64,000 nucleotides of DNA from positions 310,001-374,000 of the forward strand of contig NZ_JAUSRE010000001.1 of NCBI RefSeq assembly GCF_030811655.1. The letters are read 5' to 3'. Below the pieces are notes generated by a model that saw only the letters and a list, made by a program, of their open reading frames with translations, did not search any database and was not told the origin of the DNA. How positions within the stretch are numbered: position 1 is the stretch's first letter; each line of letters starts with the position of its first letter. The stretch is from Pseudarthrobacter enclensis. Lineage in GTDB: Bacteria; Actinomycetota; Actinomycetes; Actinomycetales; Micrococcaceae. Positions 7,595-16,858 of the stretch are shown piece by piece. The position numbers and the translations under genes are program-made.

Positions 7595-9286
7595 ATGACC
7601 CAAACTGCCCTTACCGGCCTTGTCACCCCTCCGCGCCTGCCCCAGGGCACGCTCCGGATCGTTCCGCTTGGCGGACTGGGGGAGATCGGCCGGAACATGT
7701 CCGTGTTCGAAATCGACGGCAAACTGCTGATCGTGGACTGCGGCGTCCTCTTTCCCGAGGAAACCCAGCCCGGCGTTGACCTGATCCTGCCCGACTTCTC
7801 CTACATCGAGGACCGGCTGGACGATGTCGTGGCCGTAATCCTCACCCACGGGCATGAGGACCACATCGGCGCTGTGCCATACCTGTTGAAGCTGCGCAAC
7901 GACATCCCCCTGGTGGGATCGCAGCTGACCCTTGCCCTGATCGAGGCAAAACTGCAGGAACACCGCATCCGCCCCTACACCCTGACCGTCGAGGAAGGCC
8001 AGGTGGAGAAGTTCGGGCCCTTCGAATGCGAGTTCGTGGCCGTCAACCACTCCATCCCGGACGCCCTGGCCGTGTTCCTCCGCACTGCGGGCGGCACGGT
8101 CCTGCACACCGGCGACTTCAAGATGGACCAGTTGCCGCTGGACGGACGCATCACCGACCTTCGCCACTTCGCCAAGCTGGGCGAAGAAGGCGTGGACCTC
8201 TTCATGTCCGATTCCACCAATGCCGACGTCCCGGGATTCACCACTGCCGAGAAGGAAATCGGCCCAACGCTGGAGCGGCTTTTCGGCCAGGCCACCAAGC
8301 GCATCATCGTGGCGTCCTTCTCCTCCCACGTCCACCGCGTGCAGCAGGTCCTCGATGCCGCTGCCAAGCACAACCGCAAGGTTGCGTTCGTGGGCCGCTC
8401 CATGGTCCGGAACATGGCCATAGCCGAAAAGCTGGGCTACCTGGACGTACCTTCCGGGCTGATCGTCGACATCAAGAACATCGACAACCTGCCGGACAAC
8501 CGCGTGGTGCTGATGTCCACGGGTTCCCAGGGCGAGCCCATGGCTGCCCTGTCCCGGATGGCGAACGGCGACCACAGGGTGGTGGTGGGAGACGGCGACA
8601 CCGTCATCCTGGCCTCCAGCCTCATCCCCGGCAACGAAAACGCGGTGTTCCGGATCATCAACGGACTCCTCAAGCTCGGCGCCGACGTGATCCACAAGGG
8701 CAACGCCAAGGTCCATGTTTCCGGCCACGCCGCAGCCGGTGAACTGCTCTACTGCTACAACATCCTCGAACCGCTGAATGCGATGCCCGTGCACGGCGAA
8801 ACCCGGCACCTGATCGCCAACGGCAAGATCGCCATCGAGTCCGGCGTCCCGGAAGCGAGCGTCATCCTTGCGGACAACGGAACCGTCATTGACCTCCGGG
8901 ACCACCAGGCAGACATCGTCGGCCAGGTGGAAGTGGGCTTCGTCTACGTGGACGGCTCCAGCGTGGGCGAAATCACCGACGCCGACCTCAAAGACCGCCG
9001 CATCCTGGGCGACGAAGGCTTCATCTCCATCATCACGGTCATCCACCGCGCCACCGGAAAGGTGGTCTCCGGCCCTGAAATCCATGCCCGCGGTGTTGCC
9101 GAGGACGACTCGGTCTTCGACGACATCATCCCCAAGATCAACGCGGCCCTGGAGGAAGCGGTCCAGAACCACGCCGACCACACCAGCCACCAACTCCAGC
9201 AGGTGGTGCGCCGCGTGGTAGGCACGTGGGTCAACCGCAAGCTGCGCCGCAAGCCCATGATCATCCCGGTGGTACTGGAAGCCTGA
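7595..9286 (+). CDS. rnj: Ribonuclease J
   Basis: Metallo-beta-lactamase/beta-CASP nuclease with 5'-3' exo- and endoribonuclease activity in mRNA decay and rRNA maturation. The 563-aa protein has the zinc motif THGHEDHIG (residues 84-92), the SDSTNAD segment, the beta-CASP region and the C-terminal HVSGHAAAGEL motif. GGAAAG upstream of ATG 7595 can serve as ribosome-binding site. It follows dapA, with a strong terminator downstream. Confidence 0.96.
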   Translation: MTQTALTGLVTPPRLPQGTLRIVPLGGLGEIGRNMSVFEIDGKLLIVDCGVLFPEETQPGVDLILPDFSYIEDRLDDVVAVILTHGHEDHIGAVPYLLKLRNDIPLVGSQLTLALIEAKLQEHRIRPYTLTVEEGQVEKFGPFECEFVAVNHSIPDALAVFLRTAGGTVLHTGDFKMDQLPLDGRITDLRHFAKLGEEGVDLFMSDSTNADVPGFTTAEKEIGPTLERLFGQATKRIIVASFSSHVHRVQQVLDAAAKHNRKVAFVGRSMVRNMAIAEKLGYLDVPSGLIVDIKNIDNLPDNRVVLMSTGSQGEPMAALSRMANGDHRVVVGDGDTVILASSLIPGNENAVFRIINGLLKLGADVIHKGNAKVHVSGHAAAGELLYCYNILEPLNAMPVHGETRHLIANGKIAIESGVPEASVILADNGTVIDLRDHQADIVGQVEVGFVYVDGSSVGEITDADLKDRRILGDEGFISIITVIHRATGKVVSGPEIHARGVAEDDSVFDDIIPKINAALEEAVQNHADHTSHQLQQVVRRVVGTWVNRKLRRKPMIIPVVLEA

Positions 9287-9322
9287 CAGGCCTCCCCGCG
9301 GTAATCCCGGAACGTGCTCTGT

Positions 9323-9357
9323 CGAAGGGCCCGGTTCTCCTCGAACCGGGCCCTTCG
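9323..9357 (+). terminator. Strong intrinsic terminator after rnj
   Basis: Perfect 15-bp stem CGAAGGGCCCGGTTC / GAACCGGGCCCTTCG with a 5-nt loop (TCCTC). No long T run follows, as is common in high-GC actinobacteria. Confidence 0.8.
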
Positions 9358-9417
9358 CGCATCCCGCCGGGCTGGCCCGGGAAGCCCGATATCCCCGGAA
9401 TCACCGGGTGTTTCCGG

Positions 9418-9423
9418 TAGCGT
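9418..9423 (+). promoter_or_regulatory. -10 element of a leaderless ftsK transcript
   Basis: TAGCGT ends 7 nt before ATG 9431, which supports that start over the in-frame GTG at 9422. Confidence 0.55.
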
Positions 9424-9430
9424 GGCTACT

Positions 9431-12322
9431 ATGGCCACACGTACTACTTCCGCGCCCAAAGGTACCGGCAGGGGCAGCTCCGGCAGCAGGTCCGGGAGCT
9501 CCACCGGCCGCGGAGCCGGGACCACCGCCGCCAAGGCAGGTCGTGGCGGGTCATCAACCACCGCACGCACCCGCCAGCTTCCCGCCGTCGAACACCACCA
9601 GCCCTGGCTGCTGCGCGTGGTGGGCGGAGCCTGGCTGGGAGTGGGGCACCTGGTGGGCGGGGGAGTGCGCCGCATTGGCCATGACGTCAGTGACCTCCCC
9701 TCTGACGAACGCCGCGACGGTGCCGCCCTGTTCAACCTGGCCCTTGGTGTCTTCATCGCCACCTTTGCCTGGTGGGGCCTGAAAGGCTGGTTCCCGGATG
9801 CCGTCTACGCCGTGGTGAACGGCACTTTCGGCTGGATCTCCCTGCTGCTGCCGCTCATGCTCTTCGTCTGCGCCTTCCGGCTGTTCCGGCAGCCCTCCGA
9901 CGGCCGCGGCAACAACAGGGTAGGGATCGGCTTCCTGATCATGACGTTCGCCGGCTGCGGGCTGGCACACATCCTCGGCGGCCAGCCCACCGTGGCCGAC
10001 GGATTCGATGGACTCCGCAAAGCAGGCGGCATGCTCGGCTTCCTGGCGGCCACGCCGCTGGCCGCCATCCATCCCGCCGTGCCCGTGGCCCTCTATTCCC
10101 TGCTGGCCTTCGTTTCGCTGCTGATCATCACGGCCACCCCGTTCACGGCCATCCCGCGGCGGCTCCGCGGGGCCTACGAGCACCTCATGGGCATCGACCT
10201 GATGGATGACGATGAACGGCGCGGGGAAACCCATGACCGGAGCTACCTGGAGCGGACGCCGCCTGCTGCACCGAAGAAAAAGAAGCGCAGGCTCTTCGGC
10301 AAGGATGAGGAGCCCGGCGCCGGCCTGGACGGGTACGTGGGGGACGAGGCCTTCGAGCACGCCGTCATTGACGACGACGAGCAGGAACCTGCCCGGCCGG
10401 CTCCCGGCGTGCGGCGGCCCACCCAGGCGGAGATCGCCGTCGAAAAGATCAAGGCCGCCCAGGGCCTGGGCGCCGGCGCGTCCGCGCCCGCGGAGAACGC
10501 CACGGAGGCCATCCCCTTGGTCATCCCCGGTGCCGCTGCTCCCGGCAAGCCCGCGGCCGCGCCCACTGTTCCTTCCAACCCCGTGGCACCCGCCCCACCG
10601 CCCGTCCCCATCCCGCAGCGCACCGAGCAGCTCTCGCTCGCCGGCGACGTCACGTACACCCTCCCTGCCTCGGACTATCTCACTCCCGGCTCGATCCCGA
10701 AGGAGCGCACGGAGGCCAATGACGCCGTCGTCGCTGCCCTGACCGATACACTGCAGCAATTCAACGTCGACGCCACCGTGACCGGCTTCAGCCGCGGTCC
10801 CACCGTCACCCGCTACGAGATCGAACTCTCACCGGGCACCAAGGTGGAGCGGGTCACGGCCCTGTCCAAGAACATCTCCTACGCCGTGGCCTCCAGCGAC
10901 GTGCGTATCCTCAGCCCCATCCCAGGCAAGTCCGCCATCGGCATCGAGATTCCCAACACGGACCGCGAAACCGTCTCGCTGGGCGACGTCCTCCGCAGCC
11001 AGAACGCCCGGCGCACGGACCACCCCATGGTGATGGGCGTGGGCAAGGACGTGGAGGGCGGCTACGTGGTGGCCAACCTGGCCAAGATGCCCCACCTGCT
11101 GGTGGCCGGTGCCACCGGCGCCGGTAAGTCGTCCTTCGTAAACTCGATGATCACCTCCATCCTGATGCGCGCCACCCCGGACGAGGTCCGAATGGTCATG
11201 GTGGACCCCAAGCGCGTGGAACTGACCGCCTATGAAGGCGTCCCGCACCTGATCACACCCATCATTACCAATCCCAAGAAGGCCGCCGAGGCGCTGCAGT
11301 GGGTGGTGCGGGAAATGGACGCCAGGTACGACGACCTCGCCAACTACGGCTTCAAGCACATCGACGACTTCAACAAGGCGGTCCGTGCCGGCAAGGTCCA
11401 CCCACCCGTGGACTCCAAGCGCGTCATCCGGCCCTACCCCTACCTGCTGGTGATCGTGGACGAACTCGCTGACCTCATGATGGTGGCACCGCGCGACGTT
11501 GAAGACTCGATCGTCCGCATCACCCAGCTCGCGCGTGCCGCCGGCATCCACCTGGTGCTGGCCACCCAGCGCCCGTCCGTGGACGTCGTCACCGGCCTGA
11601 TCAAGGCCAACGTACCCTCCCGCATGGCGTTCGCCACGTCCTCCGTGACCGACTCCCGCGTGGTGCTCGACCAGCCCGGTGCTGAGAAGCTCATCGGCCA
11701 GGGTGACGCCCTGTTCCTGCCGATGGGCGCCTCCAAAGCCATGCGCGTCCAGGGCGCCTGGGTCTCGGAATCGGAGATCCACAAGGTGGTGGAGCACGTC
11801 AAGGGACAGCTCCAGGCCGTCTACCGCGACGACGTGGCGCCCGAAGCTGAGAAGAAGCAGATCGACGACGACATCGGGGACGACCTCGACGTGCTGCTGC
11901 AGGCCACGGAACTCGTGGTCACCACGCAGTTTGGCTCCACGTCGATGCTCCAGCGCAAGCTCCGCGTCGGGTTCGCCAAGGCCGGCCGGCTCATGGACCT
12001 GCTCGAATCCCGCGGCGTGGTGGGTCCGTCCGAAGGCTCAAAGGCCCGCGACGTGCTGGTCAAACCGGATGACCTCGCCGCCGTCCTCGCCGCCATGAAG
12101 GGCCAGGAAGCCCCGGCAGCGCCTGACTCGCAGACCGCCGCGCTCAGCGACAACGCCAACGCCAACATCGCCCAGGGCGGCTACGCCGAAGACCTGGTGG
12201 CCGCCGACCTGAACCAGCGGAAGCAGAACGTCGAATATTACGACGGCTCCGACTCAGCGCCCGGCGGCTACGGCGACGACGGCGACGGCTCCGAAGACGC
12301 ATGGTCCCTCACCGGGCGCTAG
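9431..12322 (+). CDS. ftsK: DNA translocase FtsK/SpoIIIE
   Basis: Septal double-strand DNA pump that clears and aligns chromosomes at division. 963 aa: a basic Ser/Gly/Thr-rich N-terminus, about four transmembrane helices (roughly residues 90-240), an acidic and Pro/Ala-rich linker, the RecA-like motor with Walker A GATGAGKS (about 560-567) and MVDPKRVEL, and a winged-helix gamma domain (TTQFGSTSMLQRKLRVGFA) near the C-terminus for KOPS-type recognition. Start at 9431 is supported by the -10 element; the frame upstream to 9314 overlaps the rnj terminator. Confidence 0.95.
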   Translation: MATRTTSAPKGTGRGSSGSRSGSSTGRGAGTTAAKAGRGGSSTTARTRQLPAVEHHQPWLLRVVGGAWLGVGHLVGGGVRRIGHDVSDLPSDERRDGAALFNLALGVFIATFAWWGLKGWFPDAVYAVVNGTFGWISLLLPLMLFVCAFRLFRQPSDGRGNNRVGIGFLIMTFAGCGLAHILGGQPTVADGFDGLRKAGGMLGFLAATPLAAIHPAVPVALYSLLAFVSLLIITATPFTAIPRRLRGAYEHLMGIDLMDDDERRGETHDRSYLERTPPAAPKKKKRRLFGKDEEPGAGLDGYVGDEAFEHAVIDDDEQEPARPAPGVRRPTQAEIAVEKIKAAQGLGAGASAPAENATEAIPLVIPGAAAPGKPAAAPTVPSNPVAPAPPPVPIPQRTEQLSLAGDVTYTLPASDYLTPGSIPKERTEANDAVVAALTDTLQQFNVDATVTGFSRGPTVTRYEIELSPGTKVERVTALSKNISYAVASSDVRILSPIPGKSAIGIEIPNTDRETVSLGDVLRSQNARRTDHPMVMGVGKDVEGGYVVANLAKMPHLLVAGATGAGKSSFVNSMITSILMRATPDEVRMVMVDPKRVELTAYEGVPHLITPIITNPKKAAEALQWVVREMDARYDDLANYGFKHIDDFNKAVRAGKVHPPVDSKRVIRPYPYLLVIVDELADLMMVAPRDVEDSIVRITQLARAAGIHLVLATQRPSVDVVTGLIKANVPSRMAFATSSVTDSRVVLDQPGAEKLIGQGDALFLPMGASKAMRVQGAWVSESEIHKVVEHVKGQLQAVYRDDVAPEAEKKQIDDDIGDDLDVLLQATELVVTTQFGSTSMLQRKLRVGFAKAGRLMDLLESRGVVGPSEGSKARDVLVKPDDLAAVLAAMKGQEAPAAPDSQTAALSDNANANIAQGGYAEDLVAADLNQRKQNVEYYDGSDSAPGGYGDDGDGSEDAWSLTGR

Positions 12323-12327
12323 GCCGG

Positions 12328-12333
12328 TAGCCT
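12328..12333 (+). promoter_or_regulatory. -10 element of a leaderless pgsA transcript
   Basis: TAGCCT ends 6 nt before the pgsA GTG start; no ribosome-binding site intervenes. Confidence 0.5.
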
Positions 12334-12339
12334 AGAAAC

Positions 12340-12981
12340 GTGACTAGCACCGATGCAACCGCCGCCGGCCAGGGCCGTGCCGGGGTCTGGAACCTTCCCA
12401 ATGTCCTGACCATGATCCGCATCGCGCTGGTCCCGTTCTTCGTGTGGTTCCTCGTGGCCGACGCGCCGGGGCTGCACAGCACCTCCGGGCCCTGGCGCTG
12501 GGCCGCGGTGGCGGCTTTCGCCGTCGCCATTTATACGGACAAGCTCGACGGCGACATCGCCAGGAGCCGCAACCTCGTCACCGACTTCGGCAAGATTGCC
12601 GACCCCATCGCGGACAAGCTCCTCACCGGCTCGGCGCTGGTGATGCTGTCCCTGCTGGGGGAGCTGCCCTGGTGGGCCACCCTGGTTATCCTGGTCCGGG
12701 AATGGGGCATCACGGCCCTGCGCTTCTTCGTGATCCGGTACGGGGTCATTCCTGCCTCGCGCGGCGGCAAGCTTAAGACCGTGGTGCAGACCGCGGCAAT
12801 CTTCCTCTACCTTCTGCCGTTTGGATCATTCGCCCCGTGGATGTCCTGGGTGGCATTCGCAGTCATGATGGCTGCCGTGGCCATCACGCTGTGGACAGGC
12901 GTGGAATACGTTATTGAAGCCCTGCGCCTCCGCGCGAAGGGCAGGCAGGCCCGGACCACGGAAGGGCAGGAACAGGCATGA
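12340..12981 (+). CDS. pgsA: CDP-diacylglycerol--glycerol-3-phosphate 3-phosphatidyltransferase PgsA
   Basis: Membrane enzyme that makes phosphatidylglycerophosphate, the precursor of phosphatidylglycerol and cardiolipin. The 213-aa protein has the CDP-alcohol phosphatidyltransferase signature D-x2-D-G-x2-A-R-x8-G-x3-D-x3-D starting at DKLDGDIAR (about residue 67), and several hydrophobic helices. GTG start, apparently leaderless. The 3' end overlaps cinA by 4 bases (ATGA). Confidence 0.95.
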   Translation: MTSTDATAAGQGRAGVWNLPNVLTMIRIALVPFFVWFLVADAPGLHSTSGPWRWAAVAAFAVAIYTDKLDGDIARSRNLVTDFGKIADPIADKLLTGSALVMLSLLGELPWWATLVILVREWGITALRFFVIRYGVIPASRGGKLKTVVQTAAIFLYLLPFGSFAPWMSWVAFAVMMAAVAITLWTGVEYVIEALRLRAKGRQARTTEGQEQA

Positions 12982-13457
12982 GCAACCTCCACCAGTTGGC
13001 CGGGGATGCTGTCCGGAAGGCGCTGGAGTCCGGGCAGACTGTTGCCACTGCTGAGTCGCTCACGGCGGGAATGGTGTCCGCGGTCCTTGCGGACACACCC
13101 GGCGCCTCCGGCATGCTGCAGGGCGGAGTGGTGGCCTACCAGAACTCGGTTAAGGATTCCGTGCTCCACGTGCCCGCCGAGCTGCTGGCCCGCGTGGGCT
13201 CAGTCGACCCCGACGTCGCCCGGGCCATGGCGGCGGGTGCGCGCACAGCCCTGGGCGCCGACGTCGGGATTTCCACCACCGGCGTGGCCGGCCCTGACGC
13301 CCACGACGGCAAGCCCGTAGGACGCGTCTACATCGGAGTCGCCACAGCCGCAGGAGCGGCAGGCTTTGAATATACCTTCACTGGCACCAGGCCCGACATC
13401 CGCGCCAGTGCCTGCGCGGCAGCCCTGGAGCGGCTTCTCGAAGCCCTGTCCTCCTGA
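12978..13457 (+). CDS. CinA C-terminal domain protein (nicotinamide-nucleotide amidase)
   Basis: A 159-aa protein consisting only of the CinA C-terminal domain, without the N-terminal MoCF domain of full-length CinA. Such PncC-type proteins deamidate nicotinamide mononucleotide for NAD salvage. Visible motifs are ATAESLTAGM (near residue 22), GGVVAYQNSVK and STTGVAGPD. Translationally coupled to pgsA by an ATGA overlap; pgsA-cinA-clgR order is conserved in actinobacteria. Confidence 0.9.
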   Translation: MSNLHQLAGDAVRKALESGQTVATAESLTAGMVSAVLADTPGASGMLQGGVVAYQNSVKDSVLHVPAELLARVGSVDPDVARAMAAGARTALGADVGISTTGVAGPDAHDGKPVGRVYIGVATAAGAAGFEYTFTGTRPDIRASACAAALERLLEALSS

Positions 13458-13555
13458 CGTTCCGGCGCCGAAGTTACCGCGCGTAAAGTTGGCGGGAACA
13501 AAAGCCGGTACCGATTAGTTATTACATTGTGTCGCTTCCGGAGAGCGGGGGCGCC

Positions 13556-13561
13556 TAGGAT
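13556..13561 (+). promoter_or_regulatory. Possible -10 element for clgR
   Basis: TAGGAT about 155 nt before the preferred clgR start, in a 259-nt gap after cinA. It implies a 5' leader, unlike most genes here. I see no clear -35 element or ClgR box. Confidence 0.35.
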
Positions 13562-13716
13562 GAAATGACCACGACGGTCCGCCCCGCGGCGGACCTGACC
13601 AATGAGGGAGCAAGGCGATACAGATGGTAAAGCAGCCCGTATCCGTAAACGGCGTTGTCCGCTGGAAGGATGTGGGCCTCGCCGAACAGGCTAAGAGCGA
13701 ACAGAAGGAGCGCAAG

Positions 13717-14076
13717 ATGGTAGTACTTCGTCACGAAATCGGTGATGTCCTGCGCGATGTCCGCCAGCGTCAGGGGCGTACGCTCCGTGAAGTTTCGCAC
13801 AGCGCCCGCGTCTCCCTGGGATACCTCAGCGAGGTGGAGCGCGGCCAGAAGGAAGCATCGTCGGAGCTCCTGTCCTCGATCTGCTCGGCACTGGATGTTC
13901 CACTGTCCAGCATGCTCCGCGAGGTCAGCGACCGCGTGGCAGTAGCCGAAGGCGTGGCCGTTCCGGACACCGTCCCGCAGGAATTCTCCCAGCGTTACGG
14001 CCGTGACCTGGAACGCGACCTCAACACTGAACTGAACGACGAACTTTCCACGGGCCTCCTCTCCGGAGCCCGCTAA
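13717..14076 (+). CDS. clgR: XRE-family transcriptional activator ClgR
   Basis: Helix-turn-helix regulator of Clp protease and stress genes in actinobacteria. The 119-aa form has the HTH core [18 protein letters not shown] followed by [15 protein letters not shown], nearly identical to mycobacterial ClgR as I recall it. Start chosen at 13717 because AAGGAG lies 7 nt upstream. An in-frame ATG at 13624 would add 31 residues and cannot be excluded. The position after pgsA and cinA matches the conserved locus. Confidence 0.88.
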   Translation: MVVLRHEIGDVLRDVRQRQGRTLREVSHSARVSLGYLSEVERGQKEASSELLSSICSALDVPLSSMLREVSDRVAVAEGVAVPDTVPQEFSQRYGRDLERDLNTELNDELSTGLLSGAR

Positions 14077-14115
14077 AGGCAGGCAGCCGCCGCACAGGCG
14101 GTCCCTGCAATGCAC

Positions 14116-14158
14116 GAAGCCCCCGGTCTGGTGAGCAACTCACCAGCCCGGGGGCTTC
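14116..14158. terminator. Bidirectional terminator between clgR and marR
   Basis: Two 20-nt arms (GAAGCCCCCGG-T-CTGGTGAG and its complement with one mismatch) around a CAA loop, between convergent genes. TTCCTGC follows on the plus strand. Confidence 0.8.
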
Positions 14159-14184
14159 CTGCTGTACGCTTTCCTGCTGTTCTT

Positions 14185-14715
14185 CTATGCCTCCTGGGCC
14201 GGCGATGCGGGCGCGGCTTCCCGCAGGAAGCCGTCACGTTCATAGGTGGAGTTCAGCTTTGCCATGTAGCGGGCCAGCTCCTGCAGGTCCTCCACCGGCC
14301 ACTCGCGCAGGCGCTCCTGGAACACTTGGCGCCGGGCGTCCTGGACCTGGTGCATCTTCTCCTCGCCTTTGGGCGTCAGCCGGATGGACTGGGCCCGGCG
14401 GTCCAGCGGATCCGCTTCCTTGGACACCAGCCCCAGCCCCTCCAGGAAGGCGATCTGGCGGCTCACTGAGGGCTTGCCCACACCGATGTTCATGGCGAGC
14501 TCGGTAAGGCGGATGGGTCCCTCCCTGCGGATAACCGTCAGGAGGCCGTAGGCTGCCGGCTCCATGTCAGGGTGGACCTCGCGTGACAGCTGGTTGGAAA
14601 TGGCCCGAGCCCGGCGCCAGAAGAGGCTGATCTGGTGTTCGACGTTCTGCAGTGCTGTATCGGCGGCATCGCCGTCCGCATCCTGCCGCGGCGGGACATC
14701 CGGGGGAGTACTCAT
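14185..14715 (-). CDS. MarR-family winged-helix transcriptional regulator
   Basis: A 176-aa dimeric DNA-binding protein with a MarR domain (IGVGKPSVSRQIAFLEGLGL as recognition helix region, then LDRRAQSIRLTPKGEE as wing). Start at 14715 is chosen; an in-frame ATG at 14742 would add nine residues, and neither has a good ribosome-binding site. It is divergent from the DUF3046 gene 41 nt away and may regulate its own promoter; the effector is not predictable from sequence. Confidence 0.87.
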   Translation of the reverse strand: MSTPPDVPPRQDADGDAADTALQNVEHQISLFWRRARAISNQLSREVHPDMEPAAYGLLTVIRREGPIRLTELAMNIGVGKPSVSRQIAFLEGLGLVSKEADPLDRRAQSIRLTPKGEEKMHQVQDARRQVFQERLREWPVEDLQELARYMAKLNSTYERDGFLREAAPASPAQEA

Positions 14716-14756
14716 GGCAACAATTCTATGGTTCCCAATCATGAGAGGATTTACCG

Positions 14757-14981
14757 ATGCGAATCAGCGAGTACTGGCGTCTGATGGATGACGAGTTCGG
14801 CGCGGGGTACTCCCGCGTGCTGAGCAGCACCCTGGTCCTTGCCGGCGTAGGTGGGCGGACCGCGGACCAGGCACTGGCCGCCGGCGTCGAGCCGCGGAAG
14901 GTCTGGCTTGCTGTCTGCGATGTCCAGGACGTGCCGGCGGAGCGGCGGCTGGGGCGGGACATCGCACCACGGCGGGACTAG
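14757..14981 (+). CDS. DUF3046 domain protein
   Basis: A 74-aa conserved actinobacterial protein beginning MRISEYWRLMDDEFG and containing the family's LAGVGGRTADQAL and RKVWLAVCDVQDVP segments. GAGAGG before ATG 14757 is a usable ribosome-binding site. It sits immediately upstream of recA, the position it has in most actinobacteria, but no function is established. The recA promoter lies between the two genes, so they are not simply co-transcribed. Confidence 0.88.
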   Translation: MRISEYWRLMDDEFGAGYSRVLSSTLVLAGVGGRTADQALAAGVEPRKVWLAVCDVQDVPAERRLGRDIAPRRD

Positions 14982-15020
14982 CGGCGCCCCCGGTCGGACA
15001 CGCCGCAGGACCTGGACTCT

Positions 15021-15036
15021 TCGAATACCTGTTCGG
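15021..15036. promoter_or_regulatory. LexA box upstream of recA
   Basis: TCGAATACCTGTTCGG matches the actinobacterial SOS box with one mismatch in each half-site. TATGCT at 15044-15049 is the likely recA -10 element, placing the operator over the -35 region; transcription would start near 15056. Confidence 0.8.
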
Positions 15037-15178
15037 ATAACGCTATGCTTTTTTCATTGGGTTTATCCACATAGCCGTCGTGCGCCGGCCGGAATGTCAG
15101 TGGGTCCCCTTAGCGTCAGAGATGACCAACACAACGGCCGCGAAGGCCACCATCGAGAAAGCATTAGAGGTGTCAACC

Positions 15179-16234
15179 ATGGCGGCAGCCCCGGATCGTG
15201 CAAAAGCGCTGGAAGCAGCGCTGGCCCAGATTGACAAGCAGTTCGGCAAGGGCTCGGTCATGCGCCTGGGTGACGAAGTCCGCGCCCCGATCGAAACCAT
15301 CCCCACCGGTTCCATCGCGCTGGATGTCGCCCTTGGCATTGGCGGACTCCCGCGCGGACGCGTCATCGAGATCTACGGCCCTGAATCCTCCGGTAAGACC
15401 ACCGTGGCCCTGCACGCGGTGGCAAACGCGCAGCGCGCCGGCGGCATCGCCGCCTTCATCGACGCCGAACACGCCCTTGACCCGGATTACGCCGCCAAGC
15501 TTGGCGTGGACACGGACGCCCTCCTGGTCTCCCAGCCGGATACAGGCGAACAGGCCCTGGAAATCATGGACATGCTGGTGGGCTCGGGCTCGCTGGACAT
15601 TATCGTCATCGACTCCGTTGCTGCCCTGGTGCCCCGCGCTGAAATCGAAGGCGACATGGGCGACAGCCACGTTGGCCTCCAGGCGCGGCTCATGAGCCAG
15701 GCGCTGCGTAAGATCACGGGGCGCCTGAGCCAGACCAAGACCACTGCCATCTTCATCAACCAGCTCCGCGAAAAGATCGGCGTCTTCTTCGGTTCCCCCG
15801 AAACCACCACCGGTGGTAAGGCGCTGAAGTTCTACGCTTCGGTCCGCATCGACGTCCGCCGGATCCAGACCCTCAAAGAGGGCGCCGATTCCGTCGGCAA
15901 CCGGACCAAAGCCAAGATCGTCAAGAACAAGATGGCCCCGCCCTTCAAGGTCGCCGAGTTCGACATCATCTACGGCCAGGGCATCTCCCGCGAAGGCGGC
16001 ATCATCGACATGGGCGTCGAGCACGGCATCATCAAGAAGTCCGGCTCCTGGTTCACCTATGACGGGGACCAGCTCGGCCAGGGCATGGAAAACTCCCGCC
16101 GGTTCCTCCGCGACAACCCGGAGCTTGCCGCGGAACTTGAACGCCTCATCAAGGAAAAGCTCGGCGTTGGCGTAAAGCCCGCCGAAGACGACTCCAAGGA
16201 TGCGCCGAAGCTGAAAGCCGTCGACGGGTTCTAG
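15179..16234 (+). CDS. recA: Recombinase RecA
   Basis: ATP-dependent strand-exchange protein and coprotease for LexA. 351 aa, standard length, with Walker A GPESSGKT (67-74), the EHALDPDYA segment, [15 protein letters not shown] and the L2/MAW-type region. ATG 15179 is used because AGAGG lies 8 nt upstream and the family starts at MAAAPDR; the in-frame ATG at 15122 would add 19 residues. About 120 nt of leader separate it from the LexA-controlled promoter. recX follows after 3 nt. Confidence 0.98.
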   Translation: MAAAPDRAKALEAALAQIDKQFGKGSVMRLGDEVRAPIETIPTGSIALDVALGIGGLPRGRVIEIYGPESSGKTTVALHAVANAQRAGGIAAFIDAEHALDPDYAAKLGVDTDALLVSQPDTGEQALEIMDMLVGSGSLDIIVIDSVAALVPRAEIEGDMGDSHVGLQARLMSQALRKITGRLSQTKTTAIFINQLREKIGVFFGSPETTTGGKALKFYASVRIDVRRIQTLKEGADSVGNRTKAKIVKNKMAPPFKVAEFDIIYGQGISREGGIIDMGVEHGIIKKSGSWFTYDGDQLGQGMENSRRFLRDNPELAAELERLIKEKLGVGVKPAEDDSKDAPKLKAVDGF

Positions 16235-16237
16235 CCC

Positions 16238-16855
16238 TTGGCTGGATCACGCTCCCGGCAAGCCCGCTCCGCCGGCCTCCCGACAGGGCCGGCGGACGGC
16301 TTTTCCGCGCCCGAGGATCCGCAGGTGGTCGATGCGGAGCCGGACCCCTACACTGTGGCCCAGGCCATCGTGTACCGGCAGCTCACAGCGTCGCCCAAAA
16401 GCAGGCTGCAGCTGGCCAGGAAACTGGCCGAACGGAATGTTCCGGAGCACGTGGCAGAGGCGGTGCTGGACAAGTTCCAGGAGGTACGCCTCATCGACGA
16501 TGCCGAATTCGCTGACATGTGGGTCCGGAGCCGGTCCCAGTCGCGGAAGCTGGCCAAGGGTGCCCTCCGTCGCGAGCTCGCCGAAAAAGGCATCGACCAG
16601 GAAACCGCGGCGTCAGCGCTGGAACAACTGACCGACGCCGACGAGGCATCCGCGGCGCGTGGCCTCGTCGAGCGCAAGCTCCGGCCCGGGACGGACCTGT
16701 CCGATCCCACGGAACGGGACAAGGCCGTCCGGCGGTTGGCCTCCATGCTGGCACGAAAGGGCTACCAGCCGTCCCAGGCGTTCCGGATCGTGAACGAGGT
16801 CCTCGATTCCCAACTGGACCCCGACCAACAGGGCGGCCAAAGCCGGTACCCTTAA
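16238..16855 (+). CDS. recX: Regulatory protein RecX
   Basis: Binds and inhibits RecA filaments. The 205-aa protein has the RecX three-helix repeats, visible as VYRQLTASPKSRLQLARKL, then VDKFQEVRLIDDAEFADMWV-type segment and a C-terminal RLASMLARKGYQPSQAFRIV repeat. The apparent start is TTG at 16238, 3 nt after the recA stop, with no separate promoter, so it is co-transcribed and translation is probably coupled. The rare start codon would keep RecX below RecA. Confidence 0.92.
   Translation: MAGSRSRQARSAGLPTGPADGFSAPEDPQVVDAEPDPYTVAQAIVYRQLTASPKSRLQLARKLAERNVPEHVAEAVLDKFQEVRLIDDAEFADMWVRSRSQSRKLAKGALRRELAEKGIDQETAASALEQLTDADEASAARGLVERKLRPGTDLSDPTERDKAVRRLASMLARKGYQPSQAFRIVNEVLDSQLDPDQQGGQSRYP
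16847..16852 (+). promoter_or_regulatory. -10 element of a leaderless miaB transcript
   Basis: TACCCT at the end of recX lies 6 nt before the miaB GTG. Confidence 0.45.
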
Positions 16856-16858
16856 CGG

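Noticed and set aside
7436..9193. 585-codon antisense ORF opposite rnj
   Set aside because: Shadow of the RNase J gene; His/Asp/Val-rich with no domain.
13565..13630. 21-codon ORF before clgR as a leaderless leader peptide
   Set aside because: Its ATG is only 3 nt after the -10 element, so the expected transcript would begin inside or after it; kept only as a low-interest question.
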